Made by a program: the position numbers and the translations under genes
DNA from: PLA2 sp036273915
GTDB lineage: Bacteria; Planctomycetota; PLA2
Length of the DNA stretch: 32,683 bases
NCBI GenBank assembly: GCA_036273915.1
Contig: DASUGR010000267.1
Coordinates: 1 to 32,683 of the forward strand
Direction: 5' to 3'
In this document: positions 14,854 to 22,875 of the stretch, piece after piece
Layout of the letters: each line of letters begins with the position of its first letter
Position numbering within the stretch: position 1 is the stretch's first letter
The notes under the pieces: model-generated
The model's database searches: none
Seen by the model: the letters and a program-made list of their open reading frames with translations, nothing else
What the model was told of the DNA's origin: nothing

Positions 14854-16911
14854 GTGGAAGAAGACCTTCGCGAGCTCCGCATCGGGAAGCTCGACCGCCT
14901 CCGAGCGGCGGGCATCCCGACCAACCCCGAGCGGTTCGAGCGCACCCACGCGCTCGCCGAGGCCCTTTCGCTCCCCGAGGGGACGGGGGGGCTCCGCCTC
15001 GCGGGCCGGCTGATCGCGGTCCGCACGTTCGGGAAGCTCACGTTCGCGCACCTCCAGGACCGGAGCGGCCGCCTGCAGATCGCGCTCAAGCGCCAGGATC
15101 TCCCTCCGGAGGTCTGGCAGGCCTTCCACGAGCTCTACGACCGCGGCGACTTCGTCGGGGCGGAGGGGGCCATCTTCCGCACGCAGACCGGCGAGATCAC
15201 GCTCGCGGTGGAGAAGCTCCACTTCCTCGGGAAGGCGCTCCTGCCGCTCCCGGAGAAGTGGCACGGCCTGAAGGACACGGAGCTCCGCCAGCGCCGCCGG
15301 TACCTGGATCTCCTCACGAGCGACGAGACGCGCGAACGCTTCCGGATGCGCACGAGGGTCCTCCGCACGCTCCGCTCCTTCCTCGACACGCACGGGTTCG
15401 AGGAGGTCGAGACGCCCGTCCTCCAGACGGTCCCGTCCGGCGCCTCCGCCCGCCCCTTCGTCACGCACCACAACGCGCTCGACCTCGACGTCTACCTCTC
15501 GATCTCGCCCGAGACCTGGCTCAAGCGCCTGGTGGTGGGGGGCTACGAGAAGGTCTACGAGATCGCGCGCTGCTTCCGCAACGAGGGGATGGACCCGAGC
15601 CACCTCCAGGACTTCACGATGCTCGAGTTCTACGTGGCGTACTGGAGCTACGAGGACAACATGCGCTTCACCGAGAAGCTCATGCGGCATCTCCTCCGCG
15701 AGGTCCTCGGCAAGGACAAGCTCGACTGGCGGGGCCGCGTGATCGACTTCTCGGGCGAATGGCCGCGCGTCGACATGGGCACGCTCCTGCGCGAGCGCAC
15801 GGGCATCGACATCGCCAGGTGCCCGACCGCGGACGAGCTGCGCGGCGCGATCGCCGCGAAGGGCATCAAGCTCGAGCGCATCGACCTCGGCCGCGGCGCG
15901 CTCATCGACGCGCTCTACAAGGCGACGGTGCGCGACGAGCTCATCCAGCCCTGCTTCCTCACCGGAATCCCCTCCGACATCCTGCCGCTCGCCCGCCGCA
16001 ACGACGGCGATCCCGGGCTCGCCGACTGCTTCCAGCTGCTCGTGAACGGCTGGGAGATCGTGAAGGCCTACAGCGAGCTCGTCGACCCGCTCGAGCAGCG
16101 CCGCCGCTTCGAGGAGCAGGAGAAGGAGCGCGAGCGCGGGGACGACGAGGCGATGTTCGTCGACGAGGAGTACCTCCTCGCGATGGAACACGGCATGCCG
16201 CCGATCAGCGGGTGGGGGATGGGCATCGACCGCCTCTGCGCGCTGCTCTCCGGCTCGGACAGCCTCCGCGACGTCGTCTTCTTCCCGCTCCTGCGGCCGA
16301 AGGGTGGGGGCGCGGGGGAGGGGAACACGGACGACTCCGGGGACGTCGCGGGCTTCCCGCTCTCGCGCGAGCAGGCGATGAGGCTCTTCGACGAGAACGT
16401 GAAGAGCGACTTCCTGCGGAAGCACTGCCTCGCCAGCGCGGCCGTGATGGAGGCGATCGCGGAGCGGTTCCGGAAGGACAGGGACACCTTCTGGTGCATG
16501 GGGCTGCTCCACGACCTCGACTTCGACCGCGTGAAGGAGCCGACGAAGCATACGAGGGAGACCGTCGAGATCCTCAGGGCGCACGGCGTCAGGGACGAGC
16601 GGATCCTGAAGGCGATCCTCTCGCACAACGAGGCGCTGGGCGTCGACCGGACGGCGTGGCTCGACTTCGCGCTCTCGTGCGGCGAGACGATCACGGGCCT
16701 CGTGATGGCCTCCGCGCTCGTGCTGCCCGACAAGAAGCTCCAATCGCTCGAGGGCAAGTCGGTCGTGAAGCGGATGAAGAAGAAGGACTTCGCGAAGCAG
16801 GTGAGCCGCGAGGCGATCCTCCAGTGCGAGAGGATCGGCCTCTCGATCGACGAGTTCTGCGACCTCGCGGTCGGCGCGCTCCGCCGGATCGCGCCCGAGC
16901 TCGGCCTCTGA
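14854..16911 (+). CDS. lysS: Lysyl-tRNA synthetase (class II) fused to a C-terminal HD domain
   Basis: Residues 1-483 are a complete class II LysRS: an OB-fold anticodon-binding domain (LAGRLIAVRTFGKLTFAHLQDRSG..), motif 1 near GFEEVETPVLQ (181-191), motif 2 RCFRNEGMDPSHLQDFTMLEFY split across 239-260, the lysine-pocket region GWEIVKAYSELVDP, and motif 3 GWGMGIDRLCALL (453-465), ending in FFPLLRPK. A Gly/Asp-rich linker (484-503) encoded by a G-run repeat joins a domain at 504-685 resembling HD phosphohydrolases: KHCLA (His524), LLHDLD (His553, Asp554), KHTRE (His566) and SHNEA (His591). The start is GTG at 14854. The LysRS part charges tRNA-Lys; the HD part is predicted to be an active metal-dependent phosphohydrolase with unknown substrate. 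Confidence 0.93.
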   Translation: MEEDLRELRIGKLDRLRAAGIPTNPERFERTHALAEALSLPEGTGGLRLAGRLIAVRTFGKLTFAHLQDRSGRLQIALKRQDLPPEVWQAFHELYDRGDFVGAEGAIFRTQTGEITLAVEKLHFLGKALLPLPEKWHGLKDTELRQRRRYLDLLTSDETRERFRMRTRVLRTLRSFLDTHGFEEVETPVLQTVPSGASARPFVTHHNALDLDVYLSISPETWLKRLVVGGYEKVYEIARCFRNEGMDPSHLQDFTMLEFYVAYWSYEDNMRFTEKLMRHLLREVLGKDKLDWRGRVIDFSGEWPRVDMGTLLRERTGIDIARCPTADELRGAIAAKGIKLERIDLGRGALIDALYKATVRDELIQPCFLTGIPSDILPLARRNDGDPGLADCFQLLVNGWEIVKAYSELVDPLEQRRRFEEQEKERERGDDEAMFVDEEYLLAMEHGMPPISGWGMGIDRLCALLSGSDSLRDVVFFPLLRPKGGGAGEGNTDDSGDVAGFPLSREQAMRLFDENVKSDFLRKHCLASAAVMEAIAERFRKDRDTFWCMGLLHDLDFDRVKEPTKHTRETVEILRAHGVRDERILKAILSHNEALGVDRTAWLDFALSCGETITGLVMASALVLPDKKLQSLEGKSVVKRMKKKDFAKQVSREAILQCERIGLSIDEFCDLAVGALRRIAPELGL
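16304..16320 (+). repeat. G-run repeat, CGC variant, in the LysRS-HD linker
   Basis: GTGGGGGCGCGGGGGAG encodes the Gly-rich linker (GGGAGEG) between the LysRS and HD domains. It resembles the copy inside the second CxxC gene at 29646-29662, which also encodes a Gly/Ala/Glu linker. Confidence 0.5.
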
Positions 16912-16991
16912 CGGGCCGCGCGCCGCGATCCCGCCGCGGCGGCGTCGCGTGGCCCCGCCGCGGGTTCCCCCCCGGCCCCCCCTCATTCCCG

Positions 16992-17993
16992 CTACTTGCG
17001 CGGGCGCGTGATCGAGGCCTGCTCGTCGTGCTCCTCGAGCCAGGACCCGAGCCATGACTCGCCGGATGCGATCCCGAAGTCCGCGGCGAGCGTCACGGGC
17101 GTCAGCAGGACGCGCCAGACCGCCGCCGACGCGGACGCGCCCTCCTGCTTGTACTCCGCGTAGAGGAGGCGCGACGGGATGTCCGCCGCCGCCGGTGCCG
17201 GGACCTGCGGGAGCTCGAGCGAGGCGATCCACAGGCCCGTCCACTCGCAGTCGCTCCCCTTGAACGACATGTTCCCGGCGACGACGACGTCCTCGAGGCG
17301 CATGCGGTAGCAGCTCGCCGTGCCGTCGTGCCACATGCGCGCGACCACGCGGTAGGGCCGGAGCGGCGCCAGCGAGCACGTGCGGTGCGCCTCGTCGAGC
17401 GCGTCCCGCCAGTCGCCGGGTCCGTCCACCGTGCGCCACGCGACGACGTCGGTCGGCCCGACCTCCGTGAGCATCCCCACGAGCGTGTCGATGCCGCGCC
17501 CGAGTCGCATCCGCACGTCCGGGTCGCCCACCTCGTCGAGCGAGTGGTGCTCCTCGACGTCCTCACAGCGCTCGATGCGGGAGCGGAAGTCGTCGGGCAC
17601 CTTCGCGTCGATCCGCAGCAGAGCGGGATCGCGGCGCGTGCCGTGCTTCGTGCGCGTCTGCGCGAAGCTGACGGTCACCGACCCGGGCGCGAACGCGGTG
17701 CGTCCGTTGAGCACGTCGGCGGCGGCGAACGCCAGCGCGAAGGGGCGGCGCAGCAGGAGGCACGTCCGGCCCCGGCCCATCTCGATCGACATCCGCTTCG
17801 GCGCCTCGGGATCGGGCTTCCCGACCGCGAACGAGAGGCTCCTGCTCCCGGGCGCGGGCGTCGCGAGGTCGAGAGCGCACTCCGCCCGGCCGGCCGCCTT
17901 CGGGGACGGAGGGGGGTCCGGGGGCGTCGACCAGAGCGCTTTCGTGATGCACCCGGAGAGCAGCACCACGAGCGGGAGCGCCGCGCCTCGCAT
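16992..17993 (-). CDS. Lipoprotein of unknown function
   Basis: The 333-residue protein starts with a lipoprotein signal peptide: MRGAALPLVVLLSGC, with lipobox LSGC and acylated Cys15. A Pro-rich stretch (TPPDPPPSPK), encoded by a G-run repeat copy, follows. The mature protein is mixed alpha/beta with several cysteines (for example AECALDL, RTCLLL, ERCEDVEE, RTCSLAP, ASCYRM, SDCEWTG), and ends in a helical region (WRVLLTPVTLAADFGIASGESWLGSWLEE). I recognise no family. It is probably anchored to a membrane facing the periplasm. TACAAT ends 10 nt before the ATG, so it probably has its own near-leaderless promoter. Confidence 0.72.
   Translation of the reverse strand: MRGAALPLVVLLSGCITKALWSTPPDPPPSPKAAGRAECALDLATPAPGSRSLSFAVGKPDPEAPKRMSIEMGRGRTCLLLRRPFALAFAAADVLNGRTAFAPGSVTVSFAQTRTKHGTRRDPALLRIDAKVPDDFRSRIERCEDVEEHHSLDEVGDPDVRMRLGRGIDTLVGMLTEVGPTDVVAWRTVDGPGDWRDALDEAHRTCSLAPLRPYRVVARMWHDGTASCYRMRLEDVVVAGNMSFKGSDCEWTGLWIASLELPQVPAPAAADIPSRLLYAEYKQEGASASAAVWRVLLTPVTLAADFGIASGESWLGSWLEEHDEQASITRPRK
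17909..17926 (+). repeat. G-run repeat, near-exact copy
   Basis: GAGGGGGGTCCGGGGGCG differs from the exact 17-base form by one extra G and the last base. It lies inside the lipoprotein gene, opposite to its coding strand, in the Pro-rich segment. Confidence 0.55.
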
Positions 17994-18003
17994 TGCCGCG
18001 GCG

Positions 18004-18009
18004 ATTGTA
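18004..18009 (-). promoter_or_regulatory. -10 hexamer TACAAT of the lipoprotein gene
   Basis: TACAAT, five of six to consensus, ends 10 nt before the ATG at 17993. The leader would be only 2-4 nt. No ribosome site is present. Confidence 0.5.
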
Positions 18010-18076
18010 CCGGCGGGGACACGACGTGTTCCTTCGCGGCGGGACGCCGCCGCGCATGCGTTCCCTGGAGCCTCCG

Positions 18077-19234
18077 TCAGGCGTGCCCGATGGCGTCGTC
18101 GCCGAAGCGGTCCTTGATCCGGTCCATCGCGCGCAGGAGGTCGCGGCTCTTCTCGGTCGCGCGCGGCTCCTCGAAGAGGAGCGCCTGGCGCGGGCGCGGC
18201 CCCGACGTCAGGTCCGCGACGCCCACGCCGAGCAGGCGGACCGGACGCCCCTTCGGCCGCGTCCCCTCCAGGAGCGCCCGCGCGGTCCGGAACACCACGA
18301 GGTCGTCGTCCGTCGGCGCGTCGAGCTTCCTCTGCCGCGTGTGCGTCTCGAACGGCGGGTAGCGGAGCTTCAGCCGCACCACGCTGCCGGCGATCCCGAG
18401 GCGACGGAGCCGCCGGCCGACCGCCTCGGACAGCTCCAGCAGCACGCGCCGCAGCGCCTCCTCGCCCGCCACGTCGTCGTGGAACGTCGTCTCGTGGCTG
18501 ATCGACCTCGCCTCGCGGAGGGGCTCGACCTCGCGCGGATCGAGGCCGAGCGCGAGCGCGTGGTAGTGGTCCGCGGCGGCCTCGCCGACGAGCCCCGCGA
18601 GCTTGCCGAGGGAGAGTCGCGCGACGTCGCCGATCGTGGCGATGCCGGCCTCCGCGAGGCGCTTCTGGGTCACCGGCCCCGCGCCCCAGAGCCGGCCCAC
18701 CGGCAGCGGCGCGAGGAACGCGCGCTCCGTCCCGTCCGGGACGACGACGAGGGCGTCGGGCTTCCGGAGGTCGGAGGCGACCTTCGCGACGTACTTGCTC
18801 GTCGCGACGCCGACCGAGACCGTGAGCCCCGTCTCGGCGCGCACGTCCGCGCGGATGCGCGAGGCGATCGCGGCGCCGTCGCCGAACAGCGCGCGGCTCC
18901 CGGTGACGTCGAGGAACGCCTCGTCGAGCGAGAGCGGCTCGACGAGCGGCGTATACCGTTCAAAAATACGGAACACATGCTCCGAGACGCCCGCGTACAC
19001 ATCCATGCGCGGCGCCACGAAGATGCCGCTCGGGCAGAGCGCGCGGGCGCGGCTCCCGGGCATCGCGGACCGCACCCCGAACGTCCGCGCCTCGTAGCTC
19101 GCCGTGGCGACGACGCCGCGGCGGCCCTCGCCGCCCACGATCACCGGCTTCCCCCGGAGCGCGGGGTTGTCGCGCTGCTCGATGGCCGCGTAGAACGCGT
19201 CCATGTCGGCGTGGAGGACCTGGCGGGTCAACAC
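18077..19234 (-). CDS. dinB: DNA polymerase IV (Y-family translesion polymerase)
   Basis: Low-fidelity polymerase that copies past damaged bases. The 385-residue protein begins with HADMDAFYAAIEQRDNP (catalytic Asp10), continues with ATASYEARTFGVRSAMP, and has the palm motif PLSLDEAFLDV with Asp104-Glu105. The thumb contains helix-hairpin-helix signals (LPVGRLWGAGPVTQKRLAEAGIATIGDVA). The little-finger domain ends with QALLFEEP, a QxxLF-type sliding-clamp motif, then a helical tail. The start is GTG at 19234; the next codon, TTG at 19231, is also possible, since TAGAAT ends 9 nt before TTG and only 6 nt before GTG. No LexA box was recognised upstream. Confidence 0.95.
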   Translation of the reverse strand: MLTRQVLHADMDAFYAAIEQRDNPALRGKPVIVGGEGRRGVVATASYEARTFGVRSAMPGSRARALCPSGIFVAPRMDVYAGVSEHVFRIFERYTPLVEPLSLDEAFLDVTGSRALFGDGAAIASRIRADVRAETGLTVSVGVATSKYVAKVASDLRKPDALVVVPDGTERAFLAPLPVGRLWGAGPVTQKRLAEAGIATIGDVARLSLGKLAGLVGEAAADHYHALALGLDPREVEPLREARSISHETTFHDDVAGEEALRRVLLELSEAVGRRLRRLGIAGSVVRLKLRYPPFETHTRQRKLDAPTDDDLVVFRTARALLEGTRPKGRPVRLLGVGVADLTSGPRPRQALLFEEPRATEKSRDLLRAMDRIKDRFGDDAIGHA

Positions 19235-19240
19235 CCGCGG

Positions 19241-19246
19241 ATTCTA
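19241..19246 (-). promoter_or_regulatory. -10 hexamer TAGAAT of dinB
   Basis: TAGAAT ends 6 nt before GTG (19234) and 9 nt before TTG (19231). It abuts an exact copy of the 17-base G-run repeat, which would occupy the spacer/-35 region. Confidence 0.5.
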
Positions 19247-19263
19247 GGCCCCCGGACCCCCTC
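19247..19263 (-). repeat. 17-base G-run repeat, exact copy 2
   Basis: On the minus strand this reads GAGGGGGTCCGGGGGCC. It fills the space between the CAP-protein stop and the dinB -10 hexamer, so it lies where a -35 box or operator would be. Confidence 0.7.
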
Positions 19264-19264
19264 G

Positions 19265-20689
19265 TCATCGCGCCGCGAGCGCCTTGTCGATCTGGTCGTC
19301 CATGCCGAGGCCCCGCACGCGGCGCTTGAGATCCGCGACCTTCGCCGGCCGCTCGGCCTCGGGGCCGTCCACGATCCCGACCAGCTCGTGCCGCGCCGCG
19401 GCCTGCGCCTCGCGCGCGACCTCCGCCCACATGTTCGCGATCCCCCTGTCGTTGAGGCATCCGCGGTAAGGCGCGAAAAGCGCCGCCGCATCGGCGTAGC
19501 GGCCGCCGTCGAGCGCGTTCCGCTTCGGTGCCGTGCGGCGCGCGAACTCCGCGCGCGCCTTCTCCTCGTCGAGCACGAGGAGACCGTCGAACGCCGCGGC
19601 GGAGACCTCGGGGCGCGGGTCGTCGAGCGCGGCGTCGAGGAGTCTCTCCGCCTTCGGCCGGCCCCAGCGCCCGAGCGCGCGCAGGACGGCGGGGTCGCGG
19701 TCCTTGCCGCGCCGGAGCAGCGCGTCGAACGCGTCGTCCTGGCCGCGGATGAGCGGCTTCTCGTTCACCTGCACGAAGCAGACGCAGTAGTAGACGGTGG
19801 AGCTGCCGGCCGGCGGCGGCTTGCCCGTCACCGGCGGCGCGGTCGGGATGCGCGCGGCGCCGACGGCGACCTCGACGCAGTGCGGGTCCGCCGCGCAGAT
19901 GCGGAACGCCGCCTCGCGCACGAAGTGCCGCTCGAAGAGCTCCTCCATCGAGTCGCCGCAGACGTTCTGGACGACGACGTGGTTCCTGACCTTGTTGCCC
20001 GTGACCCCCGGCGTGGGCGGGGCGAACGGCCGCACGGAGTCGAGGCGCGGCCACGGCCCGGCGGGACCGGCGAGGCCGCCCGGCCCCGCGCCGTCCTCCC
20101 CGAGCATCTCGAGCACCCCCTTCCCGCCGAAGCGGTGCTGGCGGCGGGAGGCCTCGGCCATGTGCTCGGCGTGCTCGCGCGCGCGCGCGGCGACGGCCTC
20201 GTTCCAGCCGACCGGCTCGCAGCCGATCGAGACGCGGAACGTGTTGAGCAGGCGCTGGAACCGCTTCTCCAGCACGTCGGTATGGATCGCGGAGGGGGTC
20301 CGGGGGCCGGCGGGCGGGGGCTCCTCGGGCTCGACCGCCGGCTTCGCGACGCCGTAGTAGATCGTGAAGCGGGCGGCGCTCCGGGTCGCGTCGTTCGTCC
20401 GGGCGATGAGCTCGAGGCGGTAGGGGCCCGGTCCCTCCTCGAAGCGGACGAGGAACTTGAACGAGGGCCCGCTGATCTCGGCCTGCTCGTTCATGTAGGT
20501 CTTGCCCGCCGGGGCGATGAGGACCAGCTCCGGCGTCTTGTACGCGCCGCGGCACGCACCCTGGAGGGTGAGCGTCTTCCCGCGCTCGACCTCGCGCGGG
20601 AACTCGTCCAGGGCGGCGACCTTGTCGTTGAAGAACTCGCCGGCGAAGGCGGCCGGCGCGACGGCGAGGACGAGGAGGAGGATCCGCAT
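19265..20689 (-). CDS. Secreted CAP/SCP-domain protein with flanking domains
   Basis: The 474-residue protein has a signal peptide (1-16, AFA-GEFF). Residues about 20-115 look beta-rich and Ig-like (GKTLTLQG, PGPYRLELIARTND, RFTIYYGV). After a Pro/Glu-rich linker comes a CAP-like domain: LLNTFRVSIGCEPVGWNEAVAARAREHAEHM is split over 147-177 and fits the LNxxRxxxGxxPxxWNxxLxxxAxxHAxxM pattern. A later beta part (RNHVVVQNVCG, HCVEVAVGAARI, VYYCVCFVQV) follows. The last 150 residues are helical and HEAT-like. CAP proteins are extracellular; some bind lipids or cleave peptides. TACACT ends 8 nt before the ATG. A G-run repeat lies within the linker. Confidence 0.78.
   Translation of the reverse strand: MRILLLVLAVAPAAFAGEFFNDKVAALDEFPREVERGKTLTLQGACRGAYKTPELVLIAPAGKTYMNEQAEISGPSFKFLVRFEEGPGPYRLELIARTNDATRSAARFTIYYGVAKPAVEPEEPPPAGPRTPSAIHTDVLEKRFQRLLNTFRVSIGCEPVGWNEAVAARAREHAEHMAEASRRQHRFGGKGVLEMLGEDGAGPGGLAGPAGPWPRLDSVRPFAPPTPGVTGNKVRNHVVVQNVCGDSMEELFERHFVREAAFRICAADPHCVEVAVGAARIPTAPPVTGKPPPAGSSTVYYCVCFVQVNEKPLIRGQDDAFDALLRRGKDRDPAVLRALGRWGRPKAERLLDAALDDPRPEVSAAAFDGLLVLDEEKARAEFARRTAPKRNALDGGRYADAAALFAPYRGCLNDRGIANMWAEVAREAQAAARHELVGIVDGPEAERPAKVADLKRRVRGLGMDDQIDKALAAR
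20292..20308 (+). repeat. 17-base G-run repeat, exact copy 3
   Basis: GAGGGGGTCCGGGGGCC on the plus strand, inside the CAP-protein gene on the opposite strand, where it is read G-P-R-T-P-S. The reading frame and strand differ from copy 1 in psd. Confidence 0.7.
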
Positions 20690-20697
20690 CTCCCGAG

Positions 20698-20703
20698 AGT
20701 GTA
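20698..20703 (-). promoter_or_regulatory. -10 hexamer TACACT of the CAP-domain gene
   Basis: TACACT ends 8 nt before the ATG at 20689. It is identical to the hexamer of the M29 gene. A short GGGAG lies directly before the ATG, too close for a good ribosome site. Confidence 0.5.
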
Positions 20704-20772
20704 GCCGTGGATTCGGGCCGCCCGGCGTCGGGCCTTTCCTTTGGGGGACGCAGGGGGTACCTCTATGGGCGG

Positions 20773-21075
20773 ATGGCGGGGCCGGAGAGGCGTTCCCAGC
20801 GTCGCGAGCGGGTCGGCTACCCGGTCCGGGTCCGCGCGGACGGCGAGGAGTTCGACGGCGTCGTGGACAACCTCGGGACGAACGGCGCGCTGATCGTGAC
20901 CTCGCACCTCGAGGCGGCGCTGGACGTGGGCTCGACGGTGCATCTCGAGATCGACATGGGGAACGGCCCCGTGATCGCGGACGGGGAGGTCCTGCGCATC
21001 GAACAGGAGTTCTCCGAGGGCGACATCCGCCTCTCGTTCGCGGTGAAGTTCGCCCAGCCGATCGCGCTCGAGTAG
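20773..21075 (+). CDS. Second PilZ-domain protein
   Basis: A 100-residue single-domain protein. The N-terminus carries the basic PilZ signature (MAGPERRSQRRERVGYPVRV) and the second motif is DNLGTNGALI, where the usual D/NxSxxG reads NLGTNG, so Ser is replaced by Gly. Beta-strand segments follow (STVHLEIDMGNGP, VIADGEVLRIEQEF, IRLSFAVKFAQP). The loss of Ser may weaken cyclic di-GMP binding, or the domain may have a different role. The ATG at 20773 is preferred over GTG at 20707, whose extension (SGRPASGLSFGGRRG) is low-complexity. No strong ribosome site is visible. It ends 16 bp from the convergent recJ. Confidence 0.82.
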   Translation: MAGPERRSQRRERVGYPVRVRADGEEFDGVVDNLGTNGALIVTSHLEAALDVGSTVHLEIDMGNGPVIADGEVLRIEQEFSEGDIRLSFAVKFAQPIALE

Positions 21076-21077
21076 CT

Positions 21078-21087
21078 GGGCTAGCCC
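21078..21087. other. Perfect 10-bp palindrome GGGCTAGCCC between convergent genes
   Basis: It lies between the PilZ stop and the recJ stop. A similar CTAG-centred element is at 24363-24381. It lacks a loop or T-tract and is not a standard terminator. Confidence 0.3.
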
Positions 21088-21091
21088 CGTG

Positions 21092-22816
21092 CTAGGCTGG
21101 CGGCGGGACCGGCACGAGTTCGCGGATCCGGATCTCCGCGGGTTCCCCGGACCCCTCCCGCTTCCGCACCACGAAGGAGATGTCGAAGCGGCCTTTCAGC
21201 GCTTCCTCCGGGAAGAGGCCGAACGGCGCCGTCGCCCTTACCGAGCTCCGGTCGGTCGCCGCGTAGAACACGAGCTGGCTCTCCGTCGGGCCCAGCCGGC
21301 GCGGCTCGCCCGCCGCCCGCACGTCGAACGCGCAGAACACCGGGTCCTCGTTGCCCGCGCCGAGGGGTTCGAGCAGCGCGAGCTCCGCGGCGAGCGGGCC
21401 GGTGATCGCGTCGATCGGCAGCTCCGCGTCCACCGGCTTCGGGCCCGCAGCGGCGGCCCCCTGCGCGGCCACGGCGAGGAGGAACGCCTCGCGGAACGCG
21501 TCGAGGCACTCCGCGCGCAGCGTGAAGCCCGCAGCCTTCGCGTGGCCGCCGTGCGAGAGCAGGTGCGCGTCGCACCGCTCGAGCGCCTCGTGCAGGCGCA
21601 CGGTCCCGAACGAGCGCGCCGACCCGCGACCCTGGCCGTTCTCGATCGCGACGAGCGCCGCCGGCCGGTCGAAGGTCTCCGCGACGCGCGCCGCGACGAT
21701 GCCGATCACCCCCGGGTGCCAGCCCTCGCGCGCGAGCACCAGCGCCGGCGGGTCTGCTGCCATCGCGCGTTCCGCGAGCGCCATCGCCTCCTCCGCGTGC
21801 TCCCGCTCGATCCGCTGCCGCTCGCGGTTGCCCGTCTCGAGCGCATCCGCAAGGGTCTTCGCGCGGTCGGCATCGTCGCAAAGGAAGAGCTCGAGCGCCG
21901 CCTCCGCCGAGCCGATGCGGCCCGCCGCGTTGATGCGCGGCCCGATCTTGAAGCCCACGTCCCGCGCGTACACCGGGCGGCCCGCGCAGCGCGCCACCTC
22001 GAGGAGCGCGCGGATGCCGGCGTGCTTCGAGACCGCGAGCGCGCGGAGCCCGATCGAGACGAGCGCCCGGTTCTCGTCGACCAACGGCACCACGTCGGCG
22101 ACCGTCCCGACTGCCGCGAGCGCGAGGAGGTCGGGCACGAGCGCCTTGAACGACGCCTGCGGCAGCCGTCCCATGCCCTCGGCAAGCGCGAGCGCGAGCT
22201 TCAGCGCGACCCCGCAGCCGGCGAGGCCGCGGAAGGGATAGGAGCTGTCCGGGCGCTTGGGGTTGAGCACGGGACATGCCGGGAGTTCGTCCGTCGCCTC
22301 GTGGTGGTCCGTCACGACGACCTCAAGGCCCGCCGCCTGCGCCTCCGCGATCTCGGCCGCCCGCGTCGTGCCGTTGTCCACGGTGACGACGAGCGTGCAC
22401 CCCTCCTCGCGGAGGCGGCGCAACGCGTCGGCGCGCAGCCCGTAGCCGTCCGCGACGCGGTGGGGGATGAAGCCCTTGGCGTCGGCGCCGAGCGCCTGCA
22501 GCGCGCGGAGCAGGAGCGCCGTGCCGCACACGCCGTCCACGTCGTAGTCGCCGTAGACCGCGATCCGCCCGCCCGCGTCGATCGTCCGCGCGACGGCCGC
22601 GGTCGCCCGGTCCATGTCCTTCATGAGGAGGGGGTCGCGCAGCGTCTCGGGCCCCGGTCGGAGGAACCGGCGCGCCTCGCCCTCCTCGACGATGCCCCGC
22701 CCGGCGAGCACCTGGGCGGTCACCGGGTGCAGCCCGAGGCTCCTCCCGAGCGCGAAGGCGGCGTCGGAATCGACGGCTTTCGGCGCGAACGCGGGGGGCC
22801 GGCGCACGCTCGTCAA
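21092..22816 (-). CDS. recJ: Single-stranded-DNA-specific exonuclease RecJ
   Basis: 5'-3' exonuclease acting on single-stranded DNA in recombination, mismatch and base-excision repair. The protein (574 residues from the chosen start) shows the DHH-family motifs: YGDYDVDGVCG (about 88-98), VTVDNGT, VTDHHE (DHH at 170-172), GPRINAAGRIG, and the DHHA1 motif SHGGHAKAAGFTL, followed by the RecJ OB fold. The frame is open to 22846, but I choose TTG at 22816. TAACTT ends 7 nt before it, the resulting N-terminus (MTSVRRPPAF) suits the family, and the extra residues (SRRRANFVG) do not. The divergent pentapeptide gene starts 59 bp away. Confidence 0.92.
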   Translation of the reverse strand: MTSVRRPPAFAPKAVDSDAAFALGRSLGLHPVTAQVLAGRGIVEEGEARRFLRPGPETLRDPLLMKDMDRATAAVARTIDAGGRIAVYGDYDVDGVCGTALLLRALQALGADAKGFIPHRVADGYGLRADALRRLREEGCTLVVTVDNGTTRAAEIAEAQAAGLEVVVTDHHEATDELPACPVLNPKRPDSSYPFRGLAGCGVALKLALALAEGMGRLPQASFKALVPDLLALAAVGTVADVVPLVDENRALVSIGLRALAVSKHAGIRALLEVARCAGRPVYARDVGFKIGPRINAAGRIGSAEAALELFLCDDADRAKTLADALETGNRERQRIEREHAEEAMALAERAMAADPPALVLAREGWHPGVIGIVAARVAETFDRPAALVAIENGQGRGSARSFGTVRLHEALERCDAHLLSHGGHAKAAGFTLRAECLDAFREAFLLAVAAQGAAAAGPKPVDAELPIDAITGPLAAELALLEPLGAGNEDPVFCAFDVRAAGEPRRLGPTESQLVFYAATDRSSVRATAPFGLFPEEALKGRFDISFVVRKREGSGEPAEIRIRELVPVPPPA

Positions 22817-22823
22817 GCCCACG

Positions 22824-22829
22824 AAGTTA
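22824..22829 (-). promoter_or_regulatory. -10 hexamer TAACTT of recJ
   Basis: TAACTT ends 7 nt before the TTG at 22816. This spacing is the reason TTG is taken as the recJ start. Confidence 0.4.
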
Positions 22830-22839
22830 GCACGCCGTC

Positions 22840-22868
22840 TTGACACCTTCCCGCGGGGCTGGGATTGT
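22840..22868 (+). promoter_or_regulatory. Promoter with perfect -35 TTGACA for the pentapeptide gene
   Basis: TTGACA (22840-22845), a 17-bp spacer and GATTGT (22863-22868). The predicted transcription start falls at about 22875, next to the GTG start at 22876. This is the only perfect -35 box I noticed and suggests a strongly transcribed leaderless gene. Confidence 0.6.
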
Positions 22869-22875
22869 CCCGACC

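Noticed and set aside
14629..17439. Minus-strand frame of over 900 codons opposite lysS
   Set aside because: LysRS motifs on the plus strand settle the coding strand; the antisense product has no domain signals.
20707..20772. GTG start giving the second PilZ protein 22 more residues
   Set aside because: The extension is Gly/Arg/Ser-rich with no similarity to PilZ N-termini, and overlaps the promoter region of the divergent CAP gene.
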